From the NCBI GenBank assembly GCA_024711125.1, contig JANJTM010000022.1, positions 1-64,000 of the forward strand: a DNA stretch of 64,000 bases, read 5' to 3'. The position numbers were made by a program, and so were the translations under genes. The DNA comes from Rhodothermales bacterium. Lineage in GTDB: Bacteria > Bacteroidota > Rhodothermia > Rhodothermales > UBA10348. Under the pieces are notes generated by a model that saw only the letters and a list, made by a program, of their open reading frames with translations, ran no database searches and had not been told where the DNA came from. Below are positions 10,243-18,868 of this stretch, in pieces. The stretch's first letter is position 1; the number at the start of each line of letters is the position of its first letter.

Positions 10243-10443
10243 GTGTGTTGGGGGTGATCGGCGAGGCCGGATCACGATCCGCACACTACGGCCAGGGCGG
10301 ACGGAATCCGACCACTATCCGGGCAGCACAGCAAAACCACATCGAACGGGGGCGAGCGCATGGTACAAATCCGCTCGGCCGTAGTAAACTCAATTCCTGG
10401 ATCCCGCCCCTGGAAACGAAATCCGAAAGGTCGCGACAAGCCG

Positions 10444-11577
10444 ATGCGCCGCAAGGTCCTATACGTGATGGTCCTCGCGCTGCCGGCGCTGTTCCCGGCG
10501 TGCGCGCCGGGATCCGGGTCCGACCCGCGCTCGACCCTCGATTCCGCCTCGGTCGACTCCCTCTTCGCGGCCTACGACGGCGACGTGCCGGGCGCCGCGG
10601 TGCTCGTGCTGCGGGACGGGGAGCCCGTCGTGGCCCGCGCGTACGGCCTCGCCGACCTCGCGACGGGACGTCCGGTCGAGCCCGCGACCAACTTCCGCCT
10701 GGCGAGCGTGACCAAGCAGTTCACCGCCACCGCGGTGCTGCTGCTCGTGGCCGAGGGCCGGCTTTCGCTGGATGACCGCCTTACGGACGTCTTTACCGGC
10801 TTCCCTCGGTACGGAGCAGCCATCACGGTCCGCCACCTGCTGACGCACACGTCGGGCCTGCCCGACTACGAATCGTTGATGCCGGACACGACGACCGTCC
10901 CGGTTCTCGATGACGACGTACTACGTTTGATGGCGTCGGTCGACTCGGCCGACTTCGAGCCCGGAAGCGCGTACCGCTACAGCAATTCCGGATACGCCGT
11001 GCTCGCCCGCATCGTCGAGGAGCGCTCGGGCGCACGCTTCGCCGATTTCCTCCGGGACCGGATCTTCGTGCCGGTCGGAATGGACTCGACCGTCGCTTTC
11101 GAGAATGGGCGGAATCGCGTGCCCAAGCGGGCCTTCGGATACGTCGCGACCGACTCCGGCTTCGTATTCCGGGACCAGAGCACGACGAGTTCGGTGCTCG
11201 GCGACGGCGGGATCTACTCGTCGGTGGTCGACCTCGCGGCGTGGGACGCGGCGCTGACTGCCGGCACGCTGGTCGACCCGGAGCTGTGGCGGCAGGCATG
11301 GACGCCGCAGGTTCCCATTCCCGCGAGTGGGGCCGATGCCGACGACGTGGCGCCCCTGCCGGCCGATTCCGACGTCGCCTACGGCTTCGGATGGCGCCTG
11401 GACCTGTTCGAGGGACACCGGCGCATGCACCATACGGGCTCGACGAGCGGCTTCCGCAACGTCATCCAACGGTACCCGGAAGCCGGCGTGACGATCGTGA
11501 TCCTGACGAACCGGGCGGGTCCCGACGTGGCGCCGCTGGCCGACCGCCTGGCCCGACGGTTGCTCGTGCCGCGCTGA
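10444..11577 (+). CDS. Serine hydrolase lipoprotein of the beta-lactamase/DAC (class C) family
   Basis: 377 residues from the ATG at 10444, which opens directly into a lipoprotein signal (positively charged MRRK, hydrophobic core, LFPAC). An upstream in-frame ATG at 10360 would put 28 hydrophilic residues before it and is disfavoured. The penicillin-binding fold motifs are present: S88-V-T-K91, YSN in YSNSGY, and HTG near the C-terminus. Members are D-alanyl-D-alanine carboxypeptidases, esterases or amidases, and only a few are true beta-lactamases. Anchored in the envelope by lipid, it could trim peptidoglycan or hydrolyse esters. A second family member, in an odd fusion, is at 60968-62473. 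The gene is monocistronic and upstream of tRNA-Lys. Confidence 0.9.
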   Translation: MRRKVLYVMVLALPALFPACAPGSGSDPRSTLDSASVDSLFAAYDGDVPGAAVLVLRDGEPVVARAYGLADLATGRPVEPATNFRLASVTKQFTATAVLLLVAEGRLSLDDRLTDVFTGFPRYGAAITVRHLLTHTSGLPDYESLMPDTTTVPVLDDDVLRLMASVDSADFEPGSAYRYSNSGYAVLARIVEERSGARFADFLRDRIFVPVGMDSTVAFENGRNRVPKRAFGYVATDSGFVFRDQSTTSSVLGDGGIYSSVVDLAAWDAALTAGTLVDPELWRQAWTPQVPIPASGADADDVAPLPADSDVAYGFGWRLDLFEGHRRMHHTGSTSGFRNVIQRYPEAGVTIVILTNRAGPDVAPLADRLARRLLVPR

Positions 11578-11589
11578 TCCCGGTCCGGG

Positions 11590-11621
11590 TTGGGTGTCGG
11601 GCTGTTCGAGCCGTATTTTTG
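11590..11621 (+). promoter_or_regulatory. Bacteroidota-type promoter of tRNA-Lys
   Basis: TTGG at 11590-11593 is followed after 20 bases by TATTTTTG at 11614-11621, an exact match to the TAnnTTTG -7 element. The tRNA begins 26 bases further on. The same octamer precedes tRNA-Leu at 36066. Confidence 0.7.
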
Positions 11622-11646
11622 CGGGTCTGCGGGCACCGCCCGCGTC

Positions 11647-11719
11647 GATCCCGTAGCTCAGTTGGCAGAGCAACTGACTTTTAATCAGTGGGTCACAGGT
11701 TCGAATCCTGTCGGGATCA
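11647..11719 (+). tRNA. tRNA-Lys (anticodon TTT)
   Basis: 73 bases fold as a cloverleaf. The acceptor arm is GATCCCG with CGGGATC, followed by discriminator A; the D arm is GCTC/GAGC. The anticodon stem ACTGA/TCAGT encloses loop CTTTTAA with anticodon TTT, and the T arm is ACAGG/CCTGT with loop TTCGAAT. CCA is not encoded. Confidence 0.97.
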
Positions 11720-11729
11720 CGAAATGGAA

Positions 11730-11760
11730 GCGCCCCGCCGGACTCGATCCGGCGGGGCGC
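11730..11760. terminator. GC hairpin between tRNA-Lys and the convergent OmpA gene
   Basis: A perfect 13-base stem (11730-11742 with 11748-11760) and 5-base loop CTCGA. No clear T-run follows on either strand, but its place between two converging transcripts suggests termination in both directions. Confidence 0.7.
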
Positions 11761-11785
11761 CATTCTGCAGAGGCCTTCAGGCGGC

Positions 11786-12454
11786 TCAGTTCCCGTTCGG
11801 GTTCTGCTGCTGCGCCTGCTGCTGGAATTCCTCGTTGGCCGTGATCGCGATCTCGACGCGCCGGTTCTGCGCACGTCCCTCGGCCGTCGAGTTGTCGGCG
11901 ACCGGCTGGGCTTCGCCGTAGCCCACGATGGTGAGGCGATCGGACTTGACGCCGCTCGCGGCCAGAAACTCGGCGGCGGCCATGGCGCGGCGTTCCGAGA
12001 GGGCCTGGTTGTACGAATCCGAACCCGTGGCGTCGGTGTGGCCGCCGATCAGGATGTTGGTGTTCGGATAATCGGCCAGGCTTTCGGCGAGCTTGCGCAG
12101 GCTCTCCTTCGACGAGTCGGACAGGTCGCTCTTGTCGACGGCGAAGAGAATCGCGCTGTCGAAGGTCAGCACGATGCCCTCACCCACGCGCTCGACTTCG
12201 ACTCCCTCGAGGTCCTTCTCGAGCTCTTCGGCCTGCTTGTCCATCTGGGCGCCGATGATGCCGCCCGCGATACCGCCTACGGCAGCGCCTACCACGACGC
12301 CGGTCGTGGTCTTGTCGGCCGTGGTCTTGCCGATCACGCCGCCCAGCACGGCGCCGGCAGCGGCGCCGATGGCGGCGCCCTTCTCGGTGTTGCTCATGCT
12401 GGCGCAGCCGGATACGGCGACGACCAGCACGGCAGCGATGATTTTCTGGACCAT
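11786..12454 (-). CDS. OmpA-family lipoprotein with glycine-zipper region
   Basis: 222 residues from the Met at 12454. A lipobox gives C17 (AVSGC), followed by a Gly/Ala-rich double glycine zipper at about 25-72 (GAAAGAVLGGVIG and GGIAGGIIG), and then an OmpA/MotB peptidoglycan-binding domain at about 100-208 containing GHTDATGS and NQALSERRA. A Gln/Asn-rich tail ends the protein. Such proteins tether the outer membrane to peptidoglycan. An in-frame extension to 12553 would add 33 residues in front of the lipoprotein signal and is rejected. The gene diverges from the DUF900 gene across 105 bases and converges on tRNA-Lys. Confidence 0.93.
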   Translation of the reverse strand: MVQKIIAAVLVVAVSGCASMSNTEKGAAIGAAAGAVLGGVIGKTTADKTTTGVVVGAAVGGIAGGIIGAQMDKQAEELEKDLEGVEVERVGEGIVLTFDSAILFAVDKSDLSDSSKESLRKLAESLADYPNTNILIGGHTDATGSDSYNQALSERRAMAAAEFLAASGVKSDRLTIVGYGEAQPVADNSTAEGRAQNRRVEIAITANEEFQQQAQQQNPNGN

Positions 12455-12559
12455 GGGTCTTGGGGTCTGGTTACGGGCCGCGAAACACCGCGGTCCCTGC
12501 GATCGAAAACTGTTCGCCGGATGCGGAGTTTCGTCTCCGGGGTAGCGACACACTTCAAG

Positions 12560-13720
12560 ATGACGCGGATTTCGCCCTTCCTCGCCGCGCCGGCGGTCAC
12601 GTTTCTGGCGTTTCTCGGCCTTTCAGCCTGTACGACGACCCATGAACTACCCGCGCCGGCGCCGATCGTGACGCCTCCGCCGCCTCCGCCGTCCTACGGC
12701 TGGTACCCGGGTGGAACGCTCGACACGCTGTTCGCAGATCGATTCGACGGAACGCGCACGGTCGAAGTCCTCTACGCGACCAACCGCGCCCCGGGCGAAC
12801 GGACCGGCTGCGGCGAGGATGCCTATAGGACCGAAAGGGCCGACTCGCTGGCGTTCGGCACGTGCCGGATCAACGTGCCGGCCCGCCACCCGGTGGGATC
12901 GGTCGAATCGGCGCCCAATCCGCGTTCCGACCCGGACACGTACTACCGCGTGCTCGGCCACTCGGCGCTCGATCGCCGGTCCTTCGCGCGCGTGCTGGCC
13001 GACGGCCGACCCGACGTGCTGGTGTTCGTGCACGGCTTCAACGTGCGGTTCGAGGACGCGGTGCTGCGGGCCGCCCAACTCGCGTACGACCTCAAGTTCC
13101 AGGGCCGGGTGGTGCTCTTCTCGTGGCCCGCGGGCGCCCCGCCCGGGCTGCTGGCCGGCGCGAGGCTCCAGCGGACCTACGAACACAACGGGCGTAATGC
13201 CGCGGCGTCGATCGGCCAGGCCGTCGTATTCCTGCGACTTCTGGCCGACGCCGGGCGTATTCCGCACCTCGTCGTGCACTCGATGGGGCACCAGGTCATG
13301 GTGCCCGCCGTGGCGGCCGCGTTCGCCGACTCGGCCGGAATCAGGGTGGGCGAACTCGTGCTGAACGCCCCGGACTACCCGGTGGAGGACTTCCAGCGCG
13401 TGGCGCCCGACCTGGTCCGCGTGGCGCGCCGGGTTACCGTCTATTGCTCGTACAACGACACCGCGATCGCGGCCAGCGAAATGCGCAACGACAACCGCCG
13501 GCTCGGCGGATGCGAGCGCGCCGAGGGCGTCGACGTGGTGAACGTGGGCGAAATCGACGCGCCCGCGCTTGGCGTCGGCGGGTTGGGCCACGGATACTAC
13601 GCGTCCCGGCCGATCCTGACCGATGTTTTCCAGGTCCTCCTCGGCATCGACGCGCCGCACCGGCTTTTCGTGCGGAAGGCAGAAACCAACGCGACGCAGG
13701 ATTATTATCTGCGCCGTTGA
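12560..13720 (+). CDS. Alpha/beta hydrolase lipoprotein (DUF900-like)
   Basis: 386 residues from the ATG at 12560, where the protein starts as a lipoprotein (C24 in LGLSAC) followed by a Pro-rich linker. The body matches the DUF900 alpha/beta hydrolase pattern: VLYATNR near the start, VFVHGFNVRF as oxyanion-hole strand, FSWPAG, and nucleophile elbow VVHSMGHQ with S241. The substrate is unknown for the whole family. The frame is open for 522 bases upstream, antisense to the OmpA gene, but that part is not coding. The WlbA-like gene follows after 29 bases, so the two could be co-transcribed. Confidence 0.88.
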   Translation: MTRISPFLAAPAVTFLAFLGLSACTTTHELPAPAPIVTPPPPPPSYGWYPGGTLDTLFADRFDGTRTVEVLYATNRAPGERTGCGEDAYRTERADSLAFGTCRINVPARHPVGSVESAPNPRSDPDTYYRVLGHSALDRRSFARVLADGRPDVLVFVHGFNVRFEDAVLRAAQLAYDLKFQGRVVLFSWPAGAPPGLLAGARLQRTYEHNGRNAAASIGQAVVFLRLLADAGRIPHLVVHSMGHQVMVPAVAAAFADSAGIRVGELVLNAPDYPVEDFQRVAPDLVRVARRVTVYCSYNDTAIAASEMRNDNRRLGGCERAEGVDVVNVGEIDAPALGVGGLGHGYYASRPILTDVFQVLLGIDAPHRLFVRKAETNATQDYYLRR

Positions 13721-13749
13721 CGAGGGCCGACCTGCCACCGACTGCCGCC

Positions 13750-14688
13750 ATGCACAATTTCGCCCTGACCGGCGTCGCCGGATACATCGCGCCCAGGCAC
13801 CTCCAGGCGATCCGGGACACCGGAAACCGGCTCGTGGCGGCCGTCGATCCGCACGACTCGGTGGGCATCCTCGATCAGTACTTTCCGAAGGCGGCGTTCT
13901 TCACCGAGTTCGAGCGGTTCGATCGGCACCTGGAGAAGCTGCGCCGGGGTCCGGCCGGGGACCGCGTCTCGTACGTCACCGTCTGCTCTCCGAACCACCT
14001 ACACGACGCCCACGCGCGCCTCGCGCTCCGCGTCGGCGCGGACGCGATCTGCGAGAAGCCGCTGGTGCTCAATCCGTCCAATCTCGAGGCGCTGCGGGTG
14101 TTGGAAGACGAATACGGCCGTCGCGTGTGGAACGTGCTGCAACTGCGGGTGCATCCCGCCCTGCTTGCGCTGCGCGAGAAGATCCTGGCCGACGGCGGCC
14201 GACGCCACGAGGTCCGGCTCACGTATCTCACGTCCCGCGGAACGTGGTACCGCTACTCGTGGAAGGGCGACGTGGAGAAGTCGGGCGGCGTGGTGACGAA
14301 CATCGGGATCCACTTCTTCGACCTGCTGATCTGGCTCTTCGGACCGGTGCGGCACAGCGAAGTGCACGTGTCGGAGCCCGACCGTATCGGCGGATTCCTC
14401 GAGCTCGAGCGCGCCGACGTGCCGTGGTTCCTGTCGGTGGACGCCGCCGACCTGCCCGAACACGTGCGCGGTCTGCAACCCACCTACCGCTCGATCACGG
14501 TCGACGGCGAGGAAATCGAGTTCTCGGGCGGATTCCGCGACCTGCATACGCGGGTCTACGAGGAAACGCTCGCGGGGCGGGGTTTCGGCCTCGAAGACGC
14601 AAGGCCGTCGATCGAGCTGGTGCACGGGATCCGCATGGCCCGCGTGGTGGCGCCCTCAGGGCCCGTTCACCCGTCGTTGCGGCGCTGA
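13750..14688 (+). CDS. wlbA: Gfo/Idh/MocA oxidoreductase, probable UDP-N-acetylglucosaminuronate 3-dehydrogenase (WlbA/WbpB type)
   Basis: 312 residues. The family oxidises C3 of UDP-GlcNAcA with NAD as the first step to UDP-2,3-diacetamido sugars used in O-antigen and surface glycans. The N-terminus GVAGYIAPRHL, then AAVDPHDSVG and FFTEFERFDRH, is characteristic of the WlbA/WbpB subgroup rather than generic Gfo/Idh proteins. CEKPLVLNP carries the catalytic Lys region, and a central GGVVTNIGIHFFDL segment follows. The partner aminotransferase, acetyltransferase and epimerase are not in this window. It ends 31 bases from the convergent PLP-enzyme gene. Confidence 0.88.
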   Translation: MHNFALTGVAGYIAPRHLQAIRDTGNRLVAAVDPHDSVGILDQYFPKAAFFTEFERFDRHLEKLRRGPAGDRVSYVTVCSPNHLHDAHARLALRVGADAICEKPLVLNPSNLEALRVLEDEYGRRVWNVLQLRVHPALLALREKILADGGRRHEVRLTYLTSRGTWYRYSWKGDVEKSGGVVTNIGIHFFDLLIWLFGPVRHSEVHVSEPDRIGGFLELERADVPWFLSVDAADLPEHVRGLQPTYRSITVDGEEIEFSGGFRDLHTRVYEETLAGRGFGLEDARPSIELVHGIRMARVVAPSGPVHPSLRR

Positions 14689-14719
14689 CCCCGCCCGCCG
14701 CCCCGGCGCGACGGGCCGC

Positions 14720-15655
14720 TCAGCCTAACCACTCCGCCCGGCGCCGTTCGTCCAGGTTGCGTCCGCAGACCGGGATCAGGACGTCGCCCGGTCCCGACGG
14801 GCCCGAGGTCAACGCGCCCGCCAGCGCGACCGCACCGGCCGGCTCGCTGAGCAGTTCTTCTTCGGTCCACAGGAGGCGCATGGCTTCGACGATCGCCGAC
14901 TCCCCGACGAGTACGCAGTCGTCCAGCACCTCGCCGAGCGGACCCAGCGACTCCGGAACCGGGACCCGGACGGCGATGCCGTCGGCTATGGTGTCGGCGG
15001 TGGGCGTGACGATGATCGCGCGGGATCGCCAGGAACGCTCCATCGCCGGCGCGGCGGCCGCCACGACACCGACGATCCGTGCAGCCGGGCAGGCGTGGCG
15101 TACCCAGGAGCCGATTCCGCCCGCCAGCGATCCGTTTCCGATCGGAACGTAGACCGTCTCGAACTCGACGTACTCGGTACATTCGAGCGCGATGGTGCCG
15201 GCGCCCTCGGCGATTTCCGGCTCCCGGCCGTCCTCGAGGAAGAAGGCGCCCGTGCGGGCCGCCTCGGCGCGGGCCGCCTCCTTCGCGGCGTCGAAATCGT
15301 CACCCTCTAGTACGACCGTCGCACCGAAGCGCCGCATCGCGTCGATCTTGGCGGGGTTCGCGTTTCGCGAGGCGAATACCGTCACGTTCCGGCGCTGCGC
15401 CGAGCCGATGCGGGCGACCGCCTGGCCGAAGTTTCCGGCCGAAGCGCAGACGATCCGTTCGACGCCGGGGTTTTCGTGCATCCACCAGGACACGCCGCGA
15501 CCCTTGAACGACCCGATCGGGGTCGCCGTCTCGTCCTTGACCCAGGTGCGGGCGCCCACGCGACGACCCAGCACCTCGCTCCGGAAAAAGGGCGTGTCCC
15601 GGTATTCAGGATCGATGGCCTCGTGGGCGGCCCGTATGCGGTCCGGGACGAACAT
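14720..15655 (-). CDS. PLP-dependent lyase of the threonine dehydratase family
   Basis: 311 residues, fold type II. K51 in GSFKGRG is the Schiff-base lysine, SAGNFGQ (72-78) binds substrate and GNGSLAGG grips the PLP phosphate. No ACT domain is present. The family includes threonine/serine dehydratases, threo-3-hydroxyaspartate ammonia-lyase and relatives, and the motifs do not decide among them. The start at 15655 lies 25 bases after the stop of the upstream BNR-protein gene on the same strand, so the pair is probably one transcript. The role is likely cytosolic amino-acid catabolism. Confidence 0.88.
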   Translation of the reverse strand: MFVPDRIRAAHEAIDPEYRDTPFFRSEVLGRRVGARTWVKDETATPIGSFKGRGVSWWMHENPGVERIVCASAGNFGQAVARIGSAQRRNVTVFASRNANPAKIDAMRRFGATVVLEGDDFDAAKEAARAEAARTGAFFLEDGREPEIAEGAGTIALECTEYVEFETVYVPIGNGSLAGGIGSWVRHACPAARIVGVVAAAAPAMERSWRSRAIIVTPTADTIADGIAVRVPVPESLGPLGEVLDDCVLVGESAIVEAMRLLWTEEELLSEPAGAVALAGALTSGPSGPGDVLIPVCGRNLDERRRAEWLG

Positions 15656-15680
15656 AGGCGAACGGGATTCGGTGGTCGGG

Positions 15681-18600
15681 TCAGGGTCCGGCAAGCGCGG
15701 CGTCCACGCGCGCCAGCCAATCGTCGAGCCGATGGGTGAGTTCGACCAACCGCTCGCGCGCGTCCCGGCCGACCGCCTGGTCGGCCCCCGAGGTCTGCCC
15801 GGCCAGGTGGCTCCACTGCGCGTCCATCCGGCGTGGCGGATACGAGTCGCTGTTGTCGGTGACGGCCTCGGCACGAAGCGCCTTGAGGATTTCCCGCTTC
15901 GCCCCCAGGGCCGACGTCTCTTCTCCGACCGGTTCGCCGAGCGCTTTCAGACCCTCGTCGAGACGACCGAGCCCGCGCTGGAACCGGCTGACCTGGTCGC
16001 GCACGGCGAGGTTGTGCACGAATTGGCCTTCGATGTCCTCGAGCGTCACGCCGGACGCCAGTACCCGCGGATCGGCGACCACGGCGAGCGGCGCCTCCAG
16101 AACGGTACCGTCGGCGGTCAACCGCACCGTGTAGGTGCCCGGCGGCACTGCGGGGCCCGCGCCCGTGCGCCCTCCGGCTCCGACGGCGCCCGTCGTCCGG
16201 AAGTCCCACGAGAACCGGTGCAGGCCCGCCTCGGCCGAGAGACCGGTGGATGGCGGAGCGGCCTGGACCGGTCCGCGCATGCCCTGGTCCGGAGCCGCAT
16301 TCGGACGCCGCGATGCGCCGTCGACCCGCGCGGTGGCTTCGTAGCTGCGCACCACGACTCCGGCCGACTCGAGGATCTCCAGGCGAACCGACTCGACGTC
16401 GCTCGCCAACCGGTACCATATCGACGCTCCGGCCGCCGGGTATTCCGGGGAGCCGTTCGACCCCCGCGAGCCCGAGTGCCGCATGCGTACGGCCTCGCGC
16501 GGCGCGAAGAGGTGCACGGGGACGCCGGCGGCCTCGGCCGTCCACTGCCGGAGCCATGAGACGTCGTCGAGCACCCAGAATCCTCGCCCCATCGTCGAAA
16601 TCGCCAGGTCGGCGCCCCGCACCTTGAGGTCGCTCACCTGGACGACCGGGAAGTCGCCGTCCAGGCTGCGCCAGTGGGCGCCGGAGTCGAGGGATACGTA
16701 GAGCCCGTAGTCGGTCCCTGCGTACAGCAACCCGGGGCGAACGGGGTCCTCGCGCACGACCCGCACCGGTTCGTCGGGCGCGATGCCGTTCGTGCCGTCC
16801 GTCATCAGGGTCCACGTCCTGCCGTAGTCGTCCGTCCGGAAGGCGTACGGGCGGAAATCGTCCAGGTACACCCGGTTGGCCGCCACGAACGCGGTGCCCG
16901 GGCGGTGGGGCGAAACGTCGATCTGGTTCACGCGCCCCTCCGGTGGCATGGGCGGCGTCACGGCGTTCCACGTCGCTCCTCCGTCCCGCGTCACGTGTAC
17001 GGGTCCATCGTTCGAGCCCGCCCAGATCACGCCGGGTTCGAGCGGCGATTCCTCGATCACGTAGAGTACCGAGAAGTGCTCCTCGCCCGTGATGTCTCGG
17101 GTGATCGGACTTCCGCTGTATACCTGCCGTTCCGGGCGGAACGCCGTCAGATCGGGGCTGATGCGCTCCCACGTGACCCCGCCGTCGGTCGTGCGGTGCA
17201 CGTACTGGCTGCCGTGGTACACGGTGTTCGGGTCGTGCGGCGACACCTCGATCGGCACGACCCGCTGGAACCGGTAGACGAGATCCTTCGGATTGGCGCC
17301 GTACAGGTCAGAAGCTCCGACCGCGTAGTTGCGCTCCTGCCCGGTGCGCCGGTCGTAGGCGGAGAAAAGGCCCTTGCAGTTGGCGTAGACGACGTTCGGG
17401 TCGCCGGGCTTCGGCACGACCGGGCCGGTCTCGCAGCCCCCGATCTCCTCCCACCACGCGTTGGCCCCCGCGGGGCGCGGCACGTCGGGCAGGTACGGCA
17501 CGGCGATCGTCGAGTTGTCCTGCTGCCCGGCGTACAGGTACCACGGGAACCGGTCGTCGAGATGGACCTGGTAGAGTTCGGCCGTAGCCTGGTTCTCCTG
17601 GGTCGACCACGTGCGTCCGCCGTCGCGCGTCACGTTCGCGCCCCCGTCATTCGACTGGATCATGAGGTCCGGGTCGTCCGGGTTGATCCACATGTCGTGG
17701 TTGTCCCCGTGCGGGGTCGAGCGGCGTTGCCAGGTCCTGCCGCCGTCTTCCGATCGGAAGAAAGCCTCGTTGTTGACCCAGACGACGTCGGCGTTCGTGG
17801 GGTCGGCGTCGACGTTGGTATAGTAGAAGGGCCGCCGCATCAGGCCCGGCTCGTTCGAAACGAGCTGCCAGGTCTCCCCCTCGTCATTCGATCGGTAGAG
17901 CCCTTCTTCGGCCGGCACGGTTTCGACCAGCGCGTACACGCGGCTCGGGTCGGCCGGGGAAACGGCGAGGTCAGACTTGCCGACCAGGCCCTTCGGCAGG
18001 CCCGCCGTGAGCTTCCTCCAGGTGGTCCCGCCGTCCGATGACTTGTAGATGCCGCTCTCGCGGTCGTCTCCGCTCACGATGGTCCAGGGGTCGCGGCGGG
18101 TATGCCAGAAGGACGCGTAGATCGTATTGGGGTCGCCCGGCTTGAGTTCGAGGTCGACGGCTCCCGTTGCCTCGCTCACGAAGTGCATGCGCTGCCACGA
18201 GGTGCCCCCGTCCACGGTGCGGTACACGCCACGCTGGGGGCCCGGTCCGAACGGACTGCCGAGGGCCGCCACCCAGGCCACCTCGGGGTTGGTCGGATGC
18301 ACGACGACCGCGCCGATCTGGCCGGCGTCCTTGAGGCCGAGATCGAGCCAGGTGGCTCCTCCGTCGTTCGAACGGTGGATACCACGCCCGATGATCACGT
18401 TGGAGCGCGTACCGTCGCTGCCCGTTCCGACGTAGACCACGTCCGGATCGCTGTCGGCGACGTCGATCGACCCGATCGACCCGGTGTGGAAGTACCCGTC
18501 GGACACGTTGGCCCACGACTGCCCGAAATCCGACGTCTTCCAAACGCCGCCGCCCGTCGCGCCCATGAAAAAGGTGCCCGGGGTCGCGCGGTGACCCGCC

Positions 18601-18740
18601 ACGGCCGTGACGCGCCCCCCGCGCGAGGGTCCGACCATGCGGAAATCGAGGCCTGACGTGAGACCATCGGGGAGGACCTGGCCGACGGACGGAGCGGCGG
18701 CGAGCAGCGGCAGGAGAACGAGAAGTGGTAGACGGCGCAT
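15681..18740 (-). CDS. Secreted VPS10/sortilin-like BNR-repeat propeller protein
   Basis: 1019 residues from the Met at 18740, with a signal peptide ending SVGQ. About ten BNR/Asp-box blades fill residues 30-700, recognisable by recurring strings such as SxDGGxTW (DGGATWLDL, DGGTTWRKL, DGGRTWQR). A C-terminal part (about 750-1019) has an Ig-like unit with PPGTYTVRLTADG, followed by a helical tail. Proteins of this build are frequent in marine Bacteroidota and Acidobacteria and are annotated glycosyl hydrolase or sortilin-like, but a catalytic site is not evident. The start is chosen at the signal peptide; 19 codons upstream are ignored. The amidohydrolase gene diverges 128 bases away and the PLP-lyase gene follows. 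Confidence 0.9.
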   Translation of the reverse strand: MRRLPLLVLLPLLAAAPSVGQVLPDGLTSGLDFRMVGPSRGGRVTAVAGHRATPGTFFMGATGGGVWKTSDFGQSWANVSDGYFHTGSIGSIDVADSDPDVVYVGTGSDGTRSNVIIGRGIHRSNDGGATWLDLGLKDAGQIGAVVVHPTNPEVAWVAALGSPFGPGPQRGVYRTVDGGTSWQRMHFVSEATGAVDLELKPGDPNTIYASFWHTRRDPWTIVSGDDRESGIYKSSDGGTTWRKLTAGLPKGLVGKSDLAVSPADPSRVYALVETVPAEEGLYRSNDEGETWQLVSNEPGLMRRPFYYTNVDADPTNADVVWVNNEAFFRSEDGGRTWQRRSTPHGDNHDMWINPDDPDLMIQSNDGGANVTRDGGRTWSTQENQATAELYQVHLDDRFPWYLYAGQQDNSTIAVPYLPDVPRPAGANAWWEEIGGCETGPVVPKPGDPNVVYANCKGLFSAYDRRTGQERNYAVGASDLYGANPKDLVYRFQRVVPIEVSPHDPNTVYHGSQYVHRTTDGGVTWERISPDLTAFRPERQVYSGSPITRDITGEEHFSVLYVIEESPLEPGVIWAGSNDGPVHVTRDGGATWNAVTPPMPPEGRVNQIDVSPHRPGTAFVAANRVYLDDFRPYAFRTDDYGRTWTLMTDGTNGIAPDEPVRVVREDPVRPGLLYAGTDYGLYVSLDSGAHWRSLDGDFPVVQVSDLKVRGADLAISTMGRGFWVLDDVSWLRQWTAEAAGVPVHLFAPREAVRMRHSGSRGSNGSPEYPAAGASIWYRLASDVESVRLEILESAGVVVRSYEATARVDGASRRPNAAPDQGMRGPVQAAPPSTGLSAEAGLHRFSWDFRTTGAVGAGGRTGAGPAVPPGTYTVRLTADGTVLEAPLAVVADPRVLASGVTLEDIEGQFVHNLAVRDQVSRFQRGLGRLDEGLKALGEPVGEETSALGAKREILKALRAEAVTDNSDSYPPRRMDAQWSHLAGQTSGADQAVGRDARERLVELTHRLDDWLARVDAALAGP

Positions 18741-18813
18741 GAAATCCGGTCTCGGGTTCGTGCATGGAAGATGCGCCGCAGCCGGATCAACATCCACCCG
18801 CGAATGTGACGCT

Positions 18814-18845
18814 TTTGTCGCAATCCGGGGCAGTGCGTACCATCA
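18814..18845 (+). promoter_or_regulatory. Candidate promoter of the amidohydrolase gene
   Basis: TTTG at 18814-18817 and TACCATCA at 18838-18845 are separated by 20 bases, matching the Bacteroidota -33/-7 arrangement. The ATG is 23 bases downstream. Confidence 0.45.
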
Positions 18846-18868
18846 AGGCCCACCGTCGGCCCATCGCC

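Noticed and set aside
7564-10257. 897-codon open frame on the plus strand
   Set aside because: It is antisense to the beta-helix protein. Its translation is Arg/His/Asp-rich without motifs, a by-product of high GC in the third codon position.
14689-14719. Possible terminator between the WlbA-like and PLP-lyase genes
   Set aside because: The GC-rich gap forms only short, competing stems, so no clear hairpin can be claimed.
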